Assembly: GCA_036897095.1 (NCBI GenBank)
Contig: JAYMSP010000057.1
Coordinates: 1-64,000 of the forward strand
Reading direction: 5' to 3'
DNA from: Plantago elongata
Taxonomy: Eukaryota; Streptophyta; Magnoliopsida; Lamiales; Plantaginaceae
DNA: 64,000 bases
The notes under the pieces are model-generated. The model saw only the letters and a program-made list of their open reading frames with translations. It was not told the origin of the DNA and did not search any database. Made by a program: the position numbers and the translations under genes. Below are positions 49,593 to 60,528 of the stretch, in pieces; within the stretch, counting starts at the first letter, position 1; each line of letters begins with the position of its first letter.

Positions 49593-51553
49593 CAGGAATA
49601 TTAAACGCAGGACCGTTTTTACTAAATGTAGCACGAAATTTTAAATATTAAAATGATATCAACATTATTATAATTTACAAAATAGTCCAATAATTTTTAA
49701 AAATTACTCTTTCGTTTTAAAAATATCTAAACAAGTTTATTCGAAGTAGTTTATTAATCCGAACGAATAAATCCCAAAAACTTTTTTAAAAAAATCAAAA
49801 AACACGTTCCTCCAATGACCGGAGCATCTTCGAATAGGCCGGAGCAAGCATGATCGGAGATGCTCCGATCTGGAACCAAGCTCCGATCGGAGCAAGCAAG
49901 CTCCAATCTGGAGCATGAGCAGCAGCTTTGCTTGCTCCAATTGAAGCAGCAACAAGCTGCTCTGATCTGGAGCTGCTGCTCCGAATCTGGTAGCCATGGT
50001 TGCCAGATGCTTCGTCGCAACCTTGAAGGCTGGCGGAATGAGCTCCTGGAAGCCTTCATGGTTGTTAGGATACATGGTGTGGCAACCCTCAGAGCTGTCA
50101 GGATTGTTTACTTCTCTTCTTATGTTTATTTAGTTTTTTCTTAATTTTTTTGAAGTAAAAGTTAGTTAATTTAATTGCATGAGGCAATTAAACAATTATT
50201 GACGACTACGGACATGAATTTAAACAAATATAAACATTTTAGATTAATCATTATTTATGAAGTATGGTTAATAATTTTATAATATTTATTTTCGTTACGT
50301 TATGGTATTGCAGTATATATATGTTCATATATTTTCGAACATATAATAATTATGATAAATTATACGGAAAATGGGATTAATTTTATGTTTAAATCATTTA
50401 AAGTGTCTTTTGTGGTAGGGAAATTTATTCCAGCTCCCCCTACAATGGACCCTAATTTCAAATCGGTTCCCATCATTTCAGCAATAACATATTTGTCCAT
50501 TTAATGTTTTTAAACCTTCCTTCCCAATGGCCTTATTTTAATTTCTAATTTAATTTTCTTTCCTTTCTCATTTTTAAATTATTAAACGTTAACACTAAAA
50601 TAAATTAATTAACAAAAAATATTTTTTAGTTACTTTTAAAATATAAAAAATTATTTACAAAAATAAAGTAAATTTATATTTTAAATTGTTCCTTTCAAAA
50701 ATAATTTTCCAACAAATAATAAAGTATTAAATGATAAATACTAATATAATGACCAAATGAAATAAAATACTTTAAATGTTTAATTACTATATTATTTTAT
50801 TAAAAAATAATATTGGTGCTTATTATATCAACCTAAGAATAAGTGATAACTTATTTCGTGGGGAATGAAATAAGAAATATTAAAGCGTATACAATAAATC
50901 TCAAGGTTATTAACAAATTAATATTTACTTTGCATACAATTTTTCTTTTTTTTTTTCTTATAATTTACTTTAAAGCTTCCACTCGAAAAGTTCTAACTTA
51001 TAATATCTATATGAGCATGTATATATGGATTTACTTCTATTTATTTCATGATCTTTTGTATTTTATTGTTATTTCATAATAAACGTTTATATTATATGCT
51101 ATTTGCATAGAGCATGTAAATATGGATTTACTTCTATCTTTTTCATGATGTTTTGTATTTTTTTTGTTATTTCGTAATGGAACGTTTATATTAAAATATT
51201 TATTAATTTTTTTAATAGGGTTATTTGCAATTTTTGTTGGTAAGTTTGAAAATAGAAAAATAGTTATATTGAATAAATTAAAATTATTTGGATCAATTTT
51301 ATAATAATTCGAAAATTATAAACATGCAAATTCTTTAGATGTTTAAATTAAGGATTTGTTTGGCATCATTATGAGTTTTGGTTTGTTATGTAATTGATTT
51401 GTTAAATTTGTTCAATGATGTTATTGTTAGAATAAGAGTGACGGATTTGTAATTAGAACATTTTGTAGGGGGGCCCATATGAAATTCGTCCTTTGTGATA
51501 AATAAAAATGTGTCCTACGTTTAGTAAAAACAGTCATGCGTTTAACAATCCCC
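49593..51553. mobile_element. Non-autonomous hAT element with perfect 8-bp target duplication
   Basis: The left end reads CAGGAATATTAAACGCAGGA and continues CCGTTTTTACTAAATGTAG. The reverse complement of the right end reads GGGGATTGTTAAACGCATGA and continues CTGTTTTTACTAAACGTAG, so the terminal inverted repeats span about 39 bp. ATTTTAAT flanks both sides exactly (49585-49592 and 51554-51561). The interior (1.96 kb) is AT-rich except for a GCTCCGATC-rich patch at 49855-49995. No transposase was recognised, so mobility would depend on a partner. Confidence 0.72.
49855..49995. repeat. GCTCCGATC-rich repeat patch
   Basis: GCTCCGATCTGGA, GCTCCGATCGGAGC, GCTCCAATCTGGAGC and similar words recur within 140 bp in both orientations, and many are palindromic. 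The glutamine/leucine-rich open frames here are a by-product of the repeat. Confidence 0.6.
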
Positions 51554-51564
51554 ATTTTAATATA

Positions 51565-51648
51565 CAGTAAAAATTCTATACAGTCATATCATGGGGGCCG
51601 GAAAAATTATTCATATGAGAGTTTATTCGTAAGTAGAGGTTTGTACTG
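51565..51648. mobile_element. Short palindromic MITE (CAGTAAAAATTCTATA type)
   Basis: The left end CAGTAAAAATTCTATAC and the inverted right end CAGTACAAACCTCTACTTAC, with a central GGGGGCCGGAAAAATTATTC, match a plant repeat I recall as starting ACAGTAAAACCTCTATAAAT. A related partial piece occurs at about 51955-52010. Confidence 0.5.
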
Positions 51649-51649
51649 A

Positions 51650-54100
51650 AATATAATAAAATAATGTGTATAACTTAAATATTATATTTATTGAATAAAA
51701 TTACTAAATACTAACTTGACATGCTACAAATATTTTTGGTCGAACAAAAAGGTTCATATATAGATGAACTACTACTTACACGGAAGCTAAAAGATAGCTT
51801 TACTACTAAGAAGTTTAAAAAACTCTCACAAACACCTTTAGATATGTATTTTACATCTTAAAAATTCAAGATAAAAATCGTATATATAGATAAATATTAT
51901 TAAATATTATATCATTGATTACTATAGAGATGTATAATTACTTAAGACGGGGCCGGAGAAAGTCATGGAATATGACAATGTAGAGTTTATTCTTATTTAT
52001 AACGCCAAAGTTTTGGAAAAGGTAAGATTTTCCCCAAAAAATAAGAAAGTCAAGGGTTTGGTGGATTTTTGCGATTTTTTGGTTATAACGGTCTGATCGG
52101 CCGGATTTCTTCAAAAACCGTCAAGACACACACTTTTAATTATGCTTTTAATAGATTATGTTAGATTTTTAAGTTGTTAACAGCGGAGTATCATTTACAG
52201 TTTTAACATATTTTGTTAATATTTTAAGAGATGATATAATGGTTTTAACGTGTCGGTATTGTATGTTTCAGTTATATTTATCTCTTTTTTATTGATATTT
52301 TAACAAATGGTGAGATGGTTTTTAGTTTTTACGACCTATATGATATTTTTATGATGACTTGTTATGGTTTTAAGTGACAATTTAATACCATTAAACAAGT
52401 CTAAAAGTAACAGAAAAGTCATTAAAATAACAATAAACAAACTTAAAATAAGCATTTTGAATAATTAGTCATCCAAAGAGTTTACAACATCTATTCTTGT
52501 AGGAAAAAATTACAATAAATTTATATTCAGGACATTTTTTTATGCAAATGCAACTGTTTGTTAAAATGGTCTTTTTTTCGATCATATTTGGTGAACTCAA
52601 CTTTCTGGTTTTTGTTGTATGTGATTATTGTTTCAATACTGCAGTGACAACTTTGGGATACCTATTAAAACTACAACAATAGGTATTTAAACCTATAACA
52701 TATACTAAACATATTAACATACACCAATATGAAAATAAGCTTAAAACTGTAATATTGAAGCTTCAAATCATAACAGTGCATCATAGAATTATAACCATGA
52801 TTTAATAAAGCAGGAACATGCAATACAAGCTAAAAAAACATTAATATTGATACTTAAATTCATAACATGCATCTCAAAACTATAACAAAACATTTGTAAA
52901 AATATTTAATCATAAATATCATAAAAACATTATAGTTGTTGTTTAAAACTACAATGATAGATCTTAAAGCTATAACGTAATCGCTGAAACAATAGCATGC
53001 AGAAACATTCAACACAAACTAAAAAATATAACAATGGTGCTTGAAACTATAACATCAACGCATAAAACCATAACAAACTCCAAATAATATGATTGCAAAA
53101 GTAATTATATTTATACTGTATGAATTTCAGATCTAGTTTCAAATCTGAAAATATCATATCGTAAAATCGCCGAAAAATAAAAAATAAAAGATAAAAAATC
53201 ACTCCAATTGAGATTTTAATCGAAAAGGCGAAATAGGTTAGTTAATTTGAACAATCTAGCAACTAGATCTGAAAATCAAGTGAAAATATGACAACACGTA
53301 GACAAGTTTGAATACAAATCAATAAAAAATCATGAAAACACACACAAACACGCAATAACTATTGTTTTATACCATATTGGAAGAAAAAACATGGTGATTC
53401 TTACCTTATTCATCTCCATAGAAGCTAGTAAAATGAAATCGGGTGGAAACGTGATGGAAACATGCAAAATTCGACATATCGGAAAGTGGAAAAGCGATTG
53501 AACAGCATATCGAAGAGAGAAACACGTAGTTACCCTTTTTTTTTTTTGTGTATTTTCTATTTTTTAGGTTCTTTGCCTAATTTTGTTCCTTATATAGTTA
53601 ACCGGCCTGGTTCAATTCACAAAAAATCAGACATCCGGTTCCTTTGGCTAGTTTTTAAAATTAAACCAGATTTCCCCAACTTATAATATTGTATATTTAC
53701 TCCATAATGGTGGAACATATAAAATGTTGGAAATATAAAAGGTTGGAAACTGTTTTTAGTGGTAATTATGTAATTTAAATGTAAAATTTAATTGTTAAGA
53801 TTTATTGTGTGGATAGATTCATTTTTTAGTAACTCATGAAGTTCAATATTGAAAAATGACAAATGTACAAAGTTCTTTGTGAGACCATATGTACTTGGCA
53901 ACAATAGCATTCCACTGACTACACAATATACCGACAAATAATAAAAATTATTACTATATGTATATACATTATATGTTATTTATAATAAAAATTTTCTGCA
54001 TTTAATAAATACATATTCAGATGTCATACGTTTAGTAAAAACGATTTAACTTACTATCTTCTAACTATTGCCAATGTGAAGTTTTTCAGGAGGAATTAAA
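51650..54100. other. Intergenic repeat-rich DNA
   Basis: No gene seen. A single end-like motif (GTCATACGTTTAGTAAAAAC) at about 54022-54041 resembles the terminal repeat of the hAT element at 49593-51553 and may be a fragment of another copy. Confidence 0.45.
52665..53075. repeat. Degenerate repeats built on AAAACTATAACA
   Basis: AAAACTATAACA-like words (also AAACCATAACA, AAAGCTATAACG, AAACTATAACAT) recur irregularly about every 25-40 bp, interleaved with CATGCA- and ACATT-containing spacers. Origin unknown; noncoding. Confidence 0.5.
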
Positions 54101-54672
54101 GGACCAATCAACTAAGGGCGATCATAAAAATAGTAGCCGTATATTGGCTTTGCCAAATTGTCAAATAAGCTAAGATAGGGTAACCACAATTCTGCAAACA
54201 TCCTCCAGAAATCCAAAGATTAGCTTGAGTTCTGACATAAGGGAGATGAAAGTTCAATTCCTGATTCTTTTTACATGTAAGTATGAGAATAAGACCCTTA
54301 CAGGCACTTTGCAAACTACAACAAAAGGAAACCTCATAAGATCTGCCTCTAATCACTATACAACCCAAAAAATATAAATGAAATAAATGAAAACTTGGCA
54401 AGCATGTACTTCCCATTGATACAGATGTGCCCAAACCATGCACATCACAAAACCTAGAACTCCTACGGTACTCTAAGAATGCCTCTCTCACGATGAAAAG
54501 GCACGAGGAGGAAAAAAATGAACGAACTCGGACAATAAAACCATAATTATTGTCTGAGTTGCAAGCAACAAAAAATACAGGCACAATAGTATGATCGTAG
54601 TATTCACAATGGCGGGTGTTGTTTCACGTGCGGCGTCAACCACAATGAAAATGACGGACAATTTTAAGAAGA
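54101..54672 (-). other. Myosin XI 3' UTR and downstream DNA
   Basis: Sequence after the myosin stop codon. Overlapping open frames here on the minus strand have no family similarity and are probably UTR chance frames. Confidence 0.45.
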
Positions 54673-57600
54673 TCATGAGTCCGACCGCTGATGCAAGAAG
54701 ACAAAACCTGAATTTTCACGAATTAATGGGGGTGGTTCCACATCAGCTACGTCTACTTTTTGCATAGTTTTGGAGATGTCATCAATGGAGAACGGAATGC
54801 TGCAAAATGGATTGGGTTACAGATAAAGGTTAAGAACTCATAATTAAATAATACAAGCATGGGGCAGAGTAGATAAAAAGTATACACAACACTTTCGCTA
54901 TTACAAAGAACATCTGCATCTGTTGTGTAACCATATGAAGGCCTGAACCTGAACATCAGATGCTTAACAAACAAAATCACGGAACCGAATCTTTCATTCT
55001 CCATTGTCAAAGTTTAATGTAGACAAACATACTTGACTTTAGAGAATGCTTAAGAAAGAATACTTGCAGCTTTCAGAATAATACATGCTAAACTCACTAT
55101 CGTAATTTGTACCTTGAGTCGTCGTCTAAAAGAAATGAACTGCTCACTGCGTTGTTTGAGTCCTCTGTCATCATAATTCGCATGCTTGAGATGACCTATA
55201 CACCAGAAAAAATAATAGCAGAAAAAATGAGGAGACCAAAAAGCGCTTACATAGGTTAAGAACATGAGAGTGTAGGAACTAACTTACATCTGAAGAGACA
55301 CTATGAGTGCCGTATTTATCATCCCAGTACATTGTACTGATCCGGTATAGTTGCTGTATGCTCAATACCTGTCAGGTTTGCAAGAAATTTAAGCAATCAA
55401 TAAATAAATGAAAAGCCGTAAGCTGAGACAGGCATACTCTAGGTTACTCACAGGGCAGAGTTCGTTTGTAATTTCATTTAAGGTCTTCTTAGGCTTTTGA
55501 TGAATAACCTGATATACATGAGACAAACAAGAAAATAAAAGTCAGAAGGTCCATGACATTATATTAAAAAAATAAAAAAAATTAAAGAAGATGAAAGTGA
55601 AAGTGAACGCACCAGAAATCCAACTGCCTGTCTAATATGCTTCAATTCATCCCAAGCTGAGCCAACATACTGCAACCAAAGGGACATTACTCAATTTCAA
55701 AGCAATGCAAGTGATAAGGTGACATGCAGAAAATTACTCAACAAGTGCTTACTTCATCAGTCGCAAAACAACACCACTGCTCCAACTCGGCCAACCCAGC
55801 TTTAACATACTCTCCATTACTAAATGAGCAACATTCTCTTCGTAAAAGAAGGCTGCAAGTTTACGAAAGGAGAATGTACAATGATTTCCATAGAGAACGA
55901 AACTTTGAGTACGGCAGTTAAAGTTACCTAGACTTACCTGTTGAACAGTTGAACATTGATAAATGAGAATATTTGAGTGAAAACTTTTTTGACTAAGAAA
56001 GCTGGGACCTGTAATGATATCAGATCAAGATTAAGTTATAAAAGACAGTTTTCCTAAGATGCAGGAGCAAACGACAGCAAAGTTCCATATATGCATCAAC
56101 AATAAAACTTACATAGTTTGATTTCATTATCTTCAAGTAATTATCTAAGCTTTTAACAATGCTCTGCCAATGACCAATAAGTGCTTGTTGAGCGCCAGCA
56201 TTAGCGTGGGAACGTCCTTTGACTAAACTTGCACGAGATGTTCTAGGTGCCTGTGTGAAAAGAAGATGATGTTTGAGTGGAGCCAAAAAGATACCAAAAT
56301 GGTTGTTTCACTTTTACATAAAAATGGAAAACTGAGGAGCTATCCAACCAATCTATAAAATTGGATGTATACAACAAGCAATCAACCACTGATGAAGTAA
56401 CATGGTTAGCAAAAACTGTAGTGTAATGCATCCTGTTTCTCAATGAATTTAATTGTAACATGGAAAGAATGAAAAAAAAATCTCTCTGCAGCATTGTACT
56501 CATTGGACGGAGTAGACATGAGCAAGTAAGATTATTTTAAAACATACAAGCGCACAAATATTGATTTACCTGTATGCATAATCCAAGCAGGGGGGAAATC
56601 TCTTTTTTCAGGTTGTCCCTCATCATTCCATATATTTTCTCCAGGAAAGCAGTAAGCTGCTGCTTGAACAATAAAGCAGGATATTTGGCCTCAACCTGAC
56701 GCAAGTCATCGAGTCTGCCAAGCATCCGACCATTGAGAAATGAAAGTCCACCACTCTGGGGGGATGCCCTCAACCCCTTCATAAAGTAATTTCATGATTA
56801 ATATAAAGCTGTCATAGCTATTTCAGAAGTGCGTCAGAGTTGGATCAGGGTAAAAGTGAAAGCTCTTACTTGTGACATCCTGCCAAAAAGGGAAGCTGAT
56901 GATGACCTTCTCCTCTGAGGGGTCAAGCTAGATGCCCCGCTTGCTTTGAGTGTGTGTTGTAGCAGCATGAGCAGTGTGGATGAATTACACAGCCAGTAAG
57001 CTAAGACATCATTGTTATCAGGAACCTACAAAGTTTCATAAGCTTAACTCTTTCAACCATGAACACACGTGTGTACACATGTAGATGCACAAACTGAATA
57101 ATTCAATAGGAGCAGATTCTGCATTTATTTAATACCTCAATGGCTGAAGCTACTGTTTGAATTATACGGTCAAATACACTAGTTCTTTCAACCTCAAATG
57201 ACCTCCAGTGGAGAAGGCATTTGTATATAACACAAGCTGCAACAGGCTTGCCACCAGAAAATCCCAAATCTTGTGAGATACACTTGATCAGGAGGTCCTG
57301 GTTTTCCTGAGACGCCACCAAATTATAGGGAAGATTATTCGTGGTTAGATTTTCTTAGCATGCCGTGGACGGAAGTAATTGAATATAGTATCAAGTATCT
57401 ACTATCTACCACAAAATTACATTCAGCAACAGACTTACTTGTTGCTTTTCATTGAGAGACTTTTGGGGTTTTTCCTCAGACTCAGGCTCCTTTGGATTTG
57501 CCACAACAAGAGCCATGTCCTGCAACAAGCAAAAAAACATATAAGCCACTGGGATTTGGAACAATAAAAACCCACATCAGTATGACATTTGAATGTCATA

Positions 57601-60357
57601 CTAAAATGGTGCATTCTTACTTGTGTGTGCCTTGTTTCTCCATTTAGTATATTTCCATGATCTGGTGTTCTCTGTAAATCCAAAAAAAACGTTAATATTA
57701 ACAAAACATAGCAGTTATTTGATGAGGGTATAAAATATCTCAGCATTACCTGAATAATAGTTGTCCTGGGCCTAGCAGATAAAGACTTCCCTGTTGGTGA
57801 CATTGCCAACGCCTGTTGGCGGAGTACTTGGTTCTCTGACTCCATGTTTGAAAGCTTCTCCTCAAGTCTGAGAAAATACAACATAACTATGACTCATATA
57901 GTACATGTGAGTTTTATTTTGGCATAAGTTCATCTTGTAACATTGGGGGTCAGGTCAACTAGTTTTCACTCTTTCTTTTCATACTACTATTAACAGGAAG
58001 GAATCTTTGATCTCATATAAAATGACATATATATATCACTACAGTATGCTCCTTTCGTCCTAATCTCATCTTCCCGTTTACCTAGGCGGGATGTTAAGCG
58101 TAAAGATATAAATTATTAGAAGAATTTAGGAAATGGAAGGTAGAATGAATAGAAGTATGAGAGATAATAAATAAAATATGAGAGAGATTTTCTATTTTTG
58201 GCATGAGAACAGAAGATTGGGACAAAGAAGAGGGAGTAATACTAACAGAAGTCATTGAGAGATTTATCGTGCCCTTAAAATGTGTTATCTCAAAACATTA
58301 ATGTAACCCTCCAACAAAATCAATATAGATGCTGCAAGAATGCCTCCAATCTTTAAAGAAAGGAACAAAAAAAATAAAAAGAGGACACCAAAGATAGTTC
58401 GTCATTTAGTCCCTAGGTGACACCTAAGCGAGGGTTTAAGGTGCAAGGTATCTTGTTCAAATTCCCATGGAAAACCAAGGAGTGTCCATGTGAGTTAAAC
58501 ATGTCAAAAAATAAAGGGCAGAATAAAAAATTCACTTCACAATCATACCTCTGTACTGAGTCCTGGAGCCGATCAACTTTTCCCTCTGTTTCCTCAAGTT
58601 TCTGGACTAAATCTGCATTTTTGGTTTCAACATCTAAACGGGCCTTTGCGGCTTCTTCCGCAGCCTGCTTCTCAGATAGAAGTGAAGCCTGCATATTATA
58701 ATGAACCTCATATAAATTATGAATCACAACTTTGGTCATAGAAGCATAGGGTACATACTGCTATTATACTGAAATAAATATATTATGAGACCCCTATATC
58801 CATATACCTCAAACTCTATGTATAAGAAGATAACCATAGTAGAAATGTGTATGCTTAGCAGTCATGTATTAATACTAGAACACACAAAATGGGAAAAGGA
58901 AGTACGTGCAGCACCTAAGTATTGCTCTTATGAAAGAGACTAGGCAACATAATAACTCAAGATGGCCAGGGCATCTGCAATTCAATTTTATGGATGCACC
59001 ACTTTAGCGGGTGAAGATTACTTTGCGACCCAAATGAGTTATAATTTATGATTTATACAAAATCTTTTGCACACTAAATGAGTTTGTGGAGAAGGAATTA
59101 GTTGTCAAGAGTGGTTCGCCTAGGTCTTGTATAATTCACATCTAAATGATTTAGTTGTTGATCATTTAGTGAACTGAAGAATGTCAATCATTATTGTTTA
59201 AAGGTCACAAGCTCATTCTGAAACTAAGGAATCCAATATCACACATCTAAATGAACACTAGAATTGAGTACAAGTTAAGCCACTTGCCAAACGGGGAAGA
59301 ATTTCTACAGATGATGCTACCACTTGGCCATTTTTTGCGAACTCAAGCAAGTAAAGCAAAAGTGTTGTCAGGAAAGTACAAGCAATGCATAATGTTTCTT
59401 CACTCAGTAATGTTTCGTCATCAGAGTAATTACTTGCCTTCAAGTTCTCCACTTCAGCTGTTAGTGCATCGATCTTTACTGTGTCTTGGACAATGACTGG
59501 GGTTTCTTTAACGACTGGAGGAGCATCTTCAATTGCTTTTCGCGCTGCTTCCTGCTCTTTTAGAACTCTGGCATTTGCTTCTTCCACCTGTTTCTGCATT
59601 GAATGTAATGCCTCTTGCAACTTAGCAACTTCCTGTGCTTTTGTTTCCTCCAACTCAGTCTGCATTGGAGAAGCAAAATAAAGAAGAAAAATTCCCCCGT
59701 CAAGACCTACGTATAAATAGAATGTATGGCCAAATTTATGACAAAGATAATCACCCTTAATCGCTTCTCAAATTGCAAGCGCCATGAAAGATCCTCTACT
59801 TTCTTTTCTAGCATGTCTTTGGCTTGTTTTAAGGCTCCAGTTTCTCTTGCAGCCTGTGTCAATTGGTAGAATTAGTTATGCAAAGTGCTAAAACAAACAT
59901 GTGGTCACAAGAATTAAACAAGTCAAGAATAACGCATAACCATTTTAAGGTTTCGGAGCTCCCTCCGAGCAACCCTTGACCTCCACCCACATTGAGTGGC
60001 AAGAGCAGCCTTTTGTAGACTTCTATAATAAGAATATTCTGTATGGCCGCGCAAGTGAGCCTGCACATGAAAAGAACATGAGTTGCCTGATATTAAATTT
60101 TCCATGCATTCTAGAATCTTCAGTTAAATTTTTAAGTAAGGTAACAAGGACCTGGATTTTGATGGCAGCCTTAGTCTGCTTCTTGAATCTGAATTCACTG
60201 CGAGCTGTCATCGCTCTCATACCAGTCTGTATTGAAACAGCAGAGGCCTGCAAGTTCGAATAGGATTTCCGAGCAACATAACACCTAAAGTTCTTTTGAA
60301 TCCTCATTGCAGAAGCATCACGCCGTAGTTCCTCATAAAGCTTGCAAGCCGATAGAG
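54673..60357 (-). CDS. XI-K: Class XI myosin, C-terminal half (XI-K type), 5' part beyond the window
   Basis: Actin motor that drives organelle streaming; this window holds the neck end and tail. Nineteen exons from 60357 down: 60357-60152, 60060-59941, 59853-59755, 59659-59438, 58688-58549, 57867-57750, 57671-57621, 57519-57439, 57306-57136, 57025-56870, 56776-56570, 56250-56113, 56008-55938, 55852-55753, 55669-55613, 55508-55452, 55368-55288, 55195-55113 and 54799-54673, with 760 whole codons. IQ motifs include [23 protein letters not shown] and [15 protein letters not shown] coiled coil follows ([16 protein letters not shown] onward). The DIL globular tail contains [43 protein letters not shown] and [11 protein letters not shown]. 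The protein ends [16 protein letters not shown] plus five residues. One intron is GC-AG (donor 59437). A copia element occupies the next upstream intron. The motor domain is not visible. Confidence 0.96.
58048..58237. mobile_element. Stowaway-like MITE in a myosin intron
   Basis: The left end CTCCTTTCGTCCTAATCTCA, then TCTTCCC, is mirrored by the right end GAAGATTGGGACAAAGAAGA and GGGAGTA. CTCC...GTCC termini near TA suit Stowaway. Length about 190 bp. Confidence 0.7.
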
Positions 60358-60388
60358 CTAAAAATAGAGAAAACGTAAAAGTTATTAT

Positions 60389-60528
60389 TGAAAGAATATC
60401 TTTCCTTTCCTTGATTGTATTAATGAATACAAGGGGTATATATACAAATACAAACTACACTACTCTAATTCTCTCTTTAACTCTAACTAGACTAGGATTA
60501 TACTAACCAACTCTAACTAGACTAGTCA
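60389..60528 (-). repeat. 3' LTR of the intronic copia element
   Basis: About 140 bp, starting TGACTAGTCTAGTTAG and ending ATATTCTTTCA in element orientation. The partner LTR is outside the window, so this end is set by the TG...CA rule and the adjacent purine tract. Confidence 0.7.

Noticed and set aside
49737-50144. Glutamine/leucine-rich open frames on both strands
   Set aside because: They come from the GCTCCGATC repeat patch inside a DNA transposon, and there is no recognisable domain.
54108-54676. Minus-strand frames of 62 and 158 codons after the myosin stop
   Set aside because: They lie downstream of or overlap the myosin terminal exon in other frames, with no conserved motif; probably 3' UTR chance frames.
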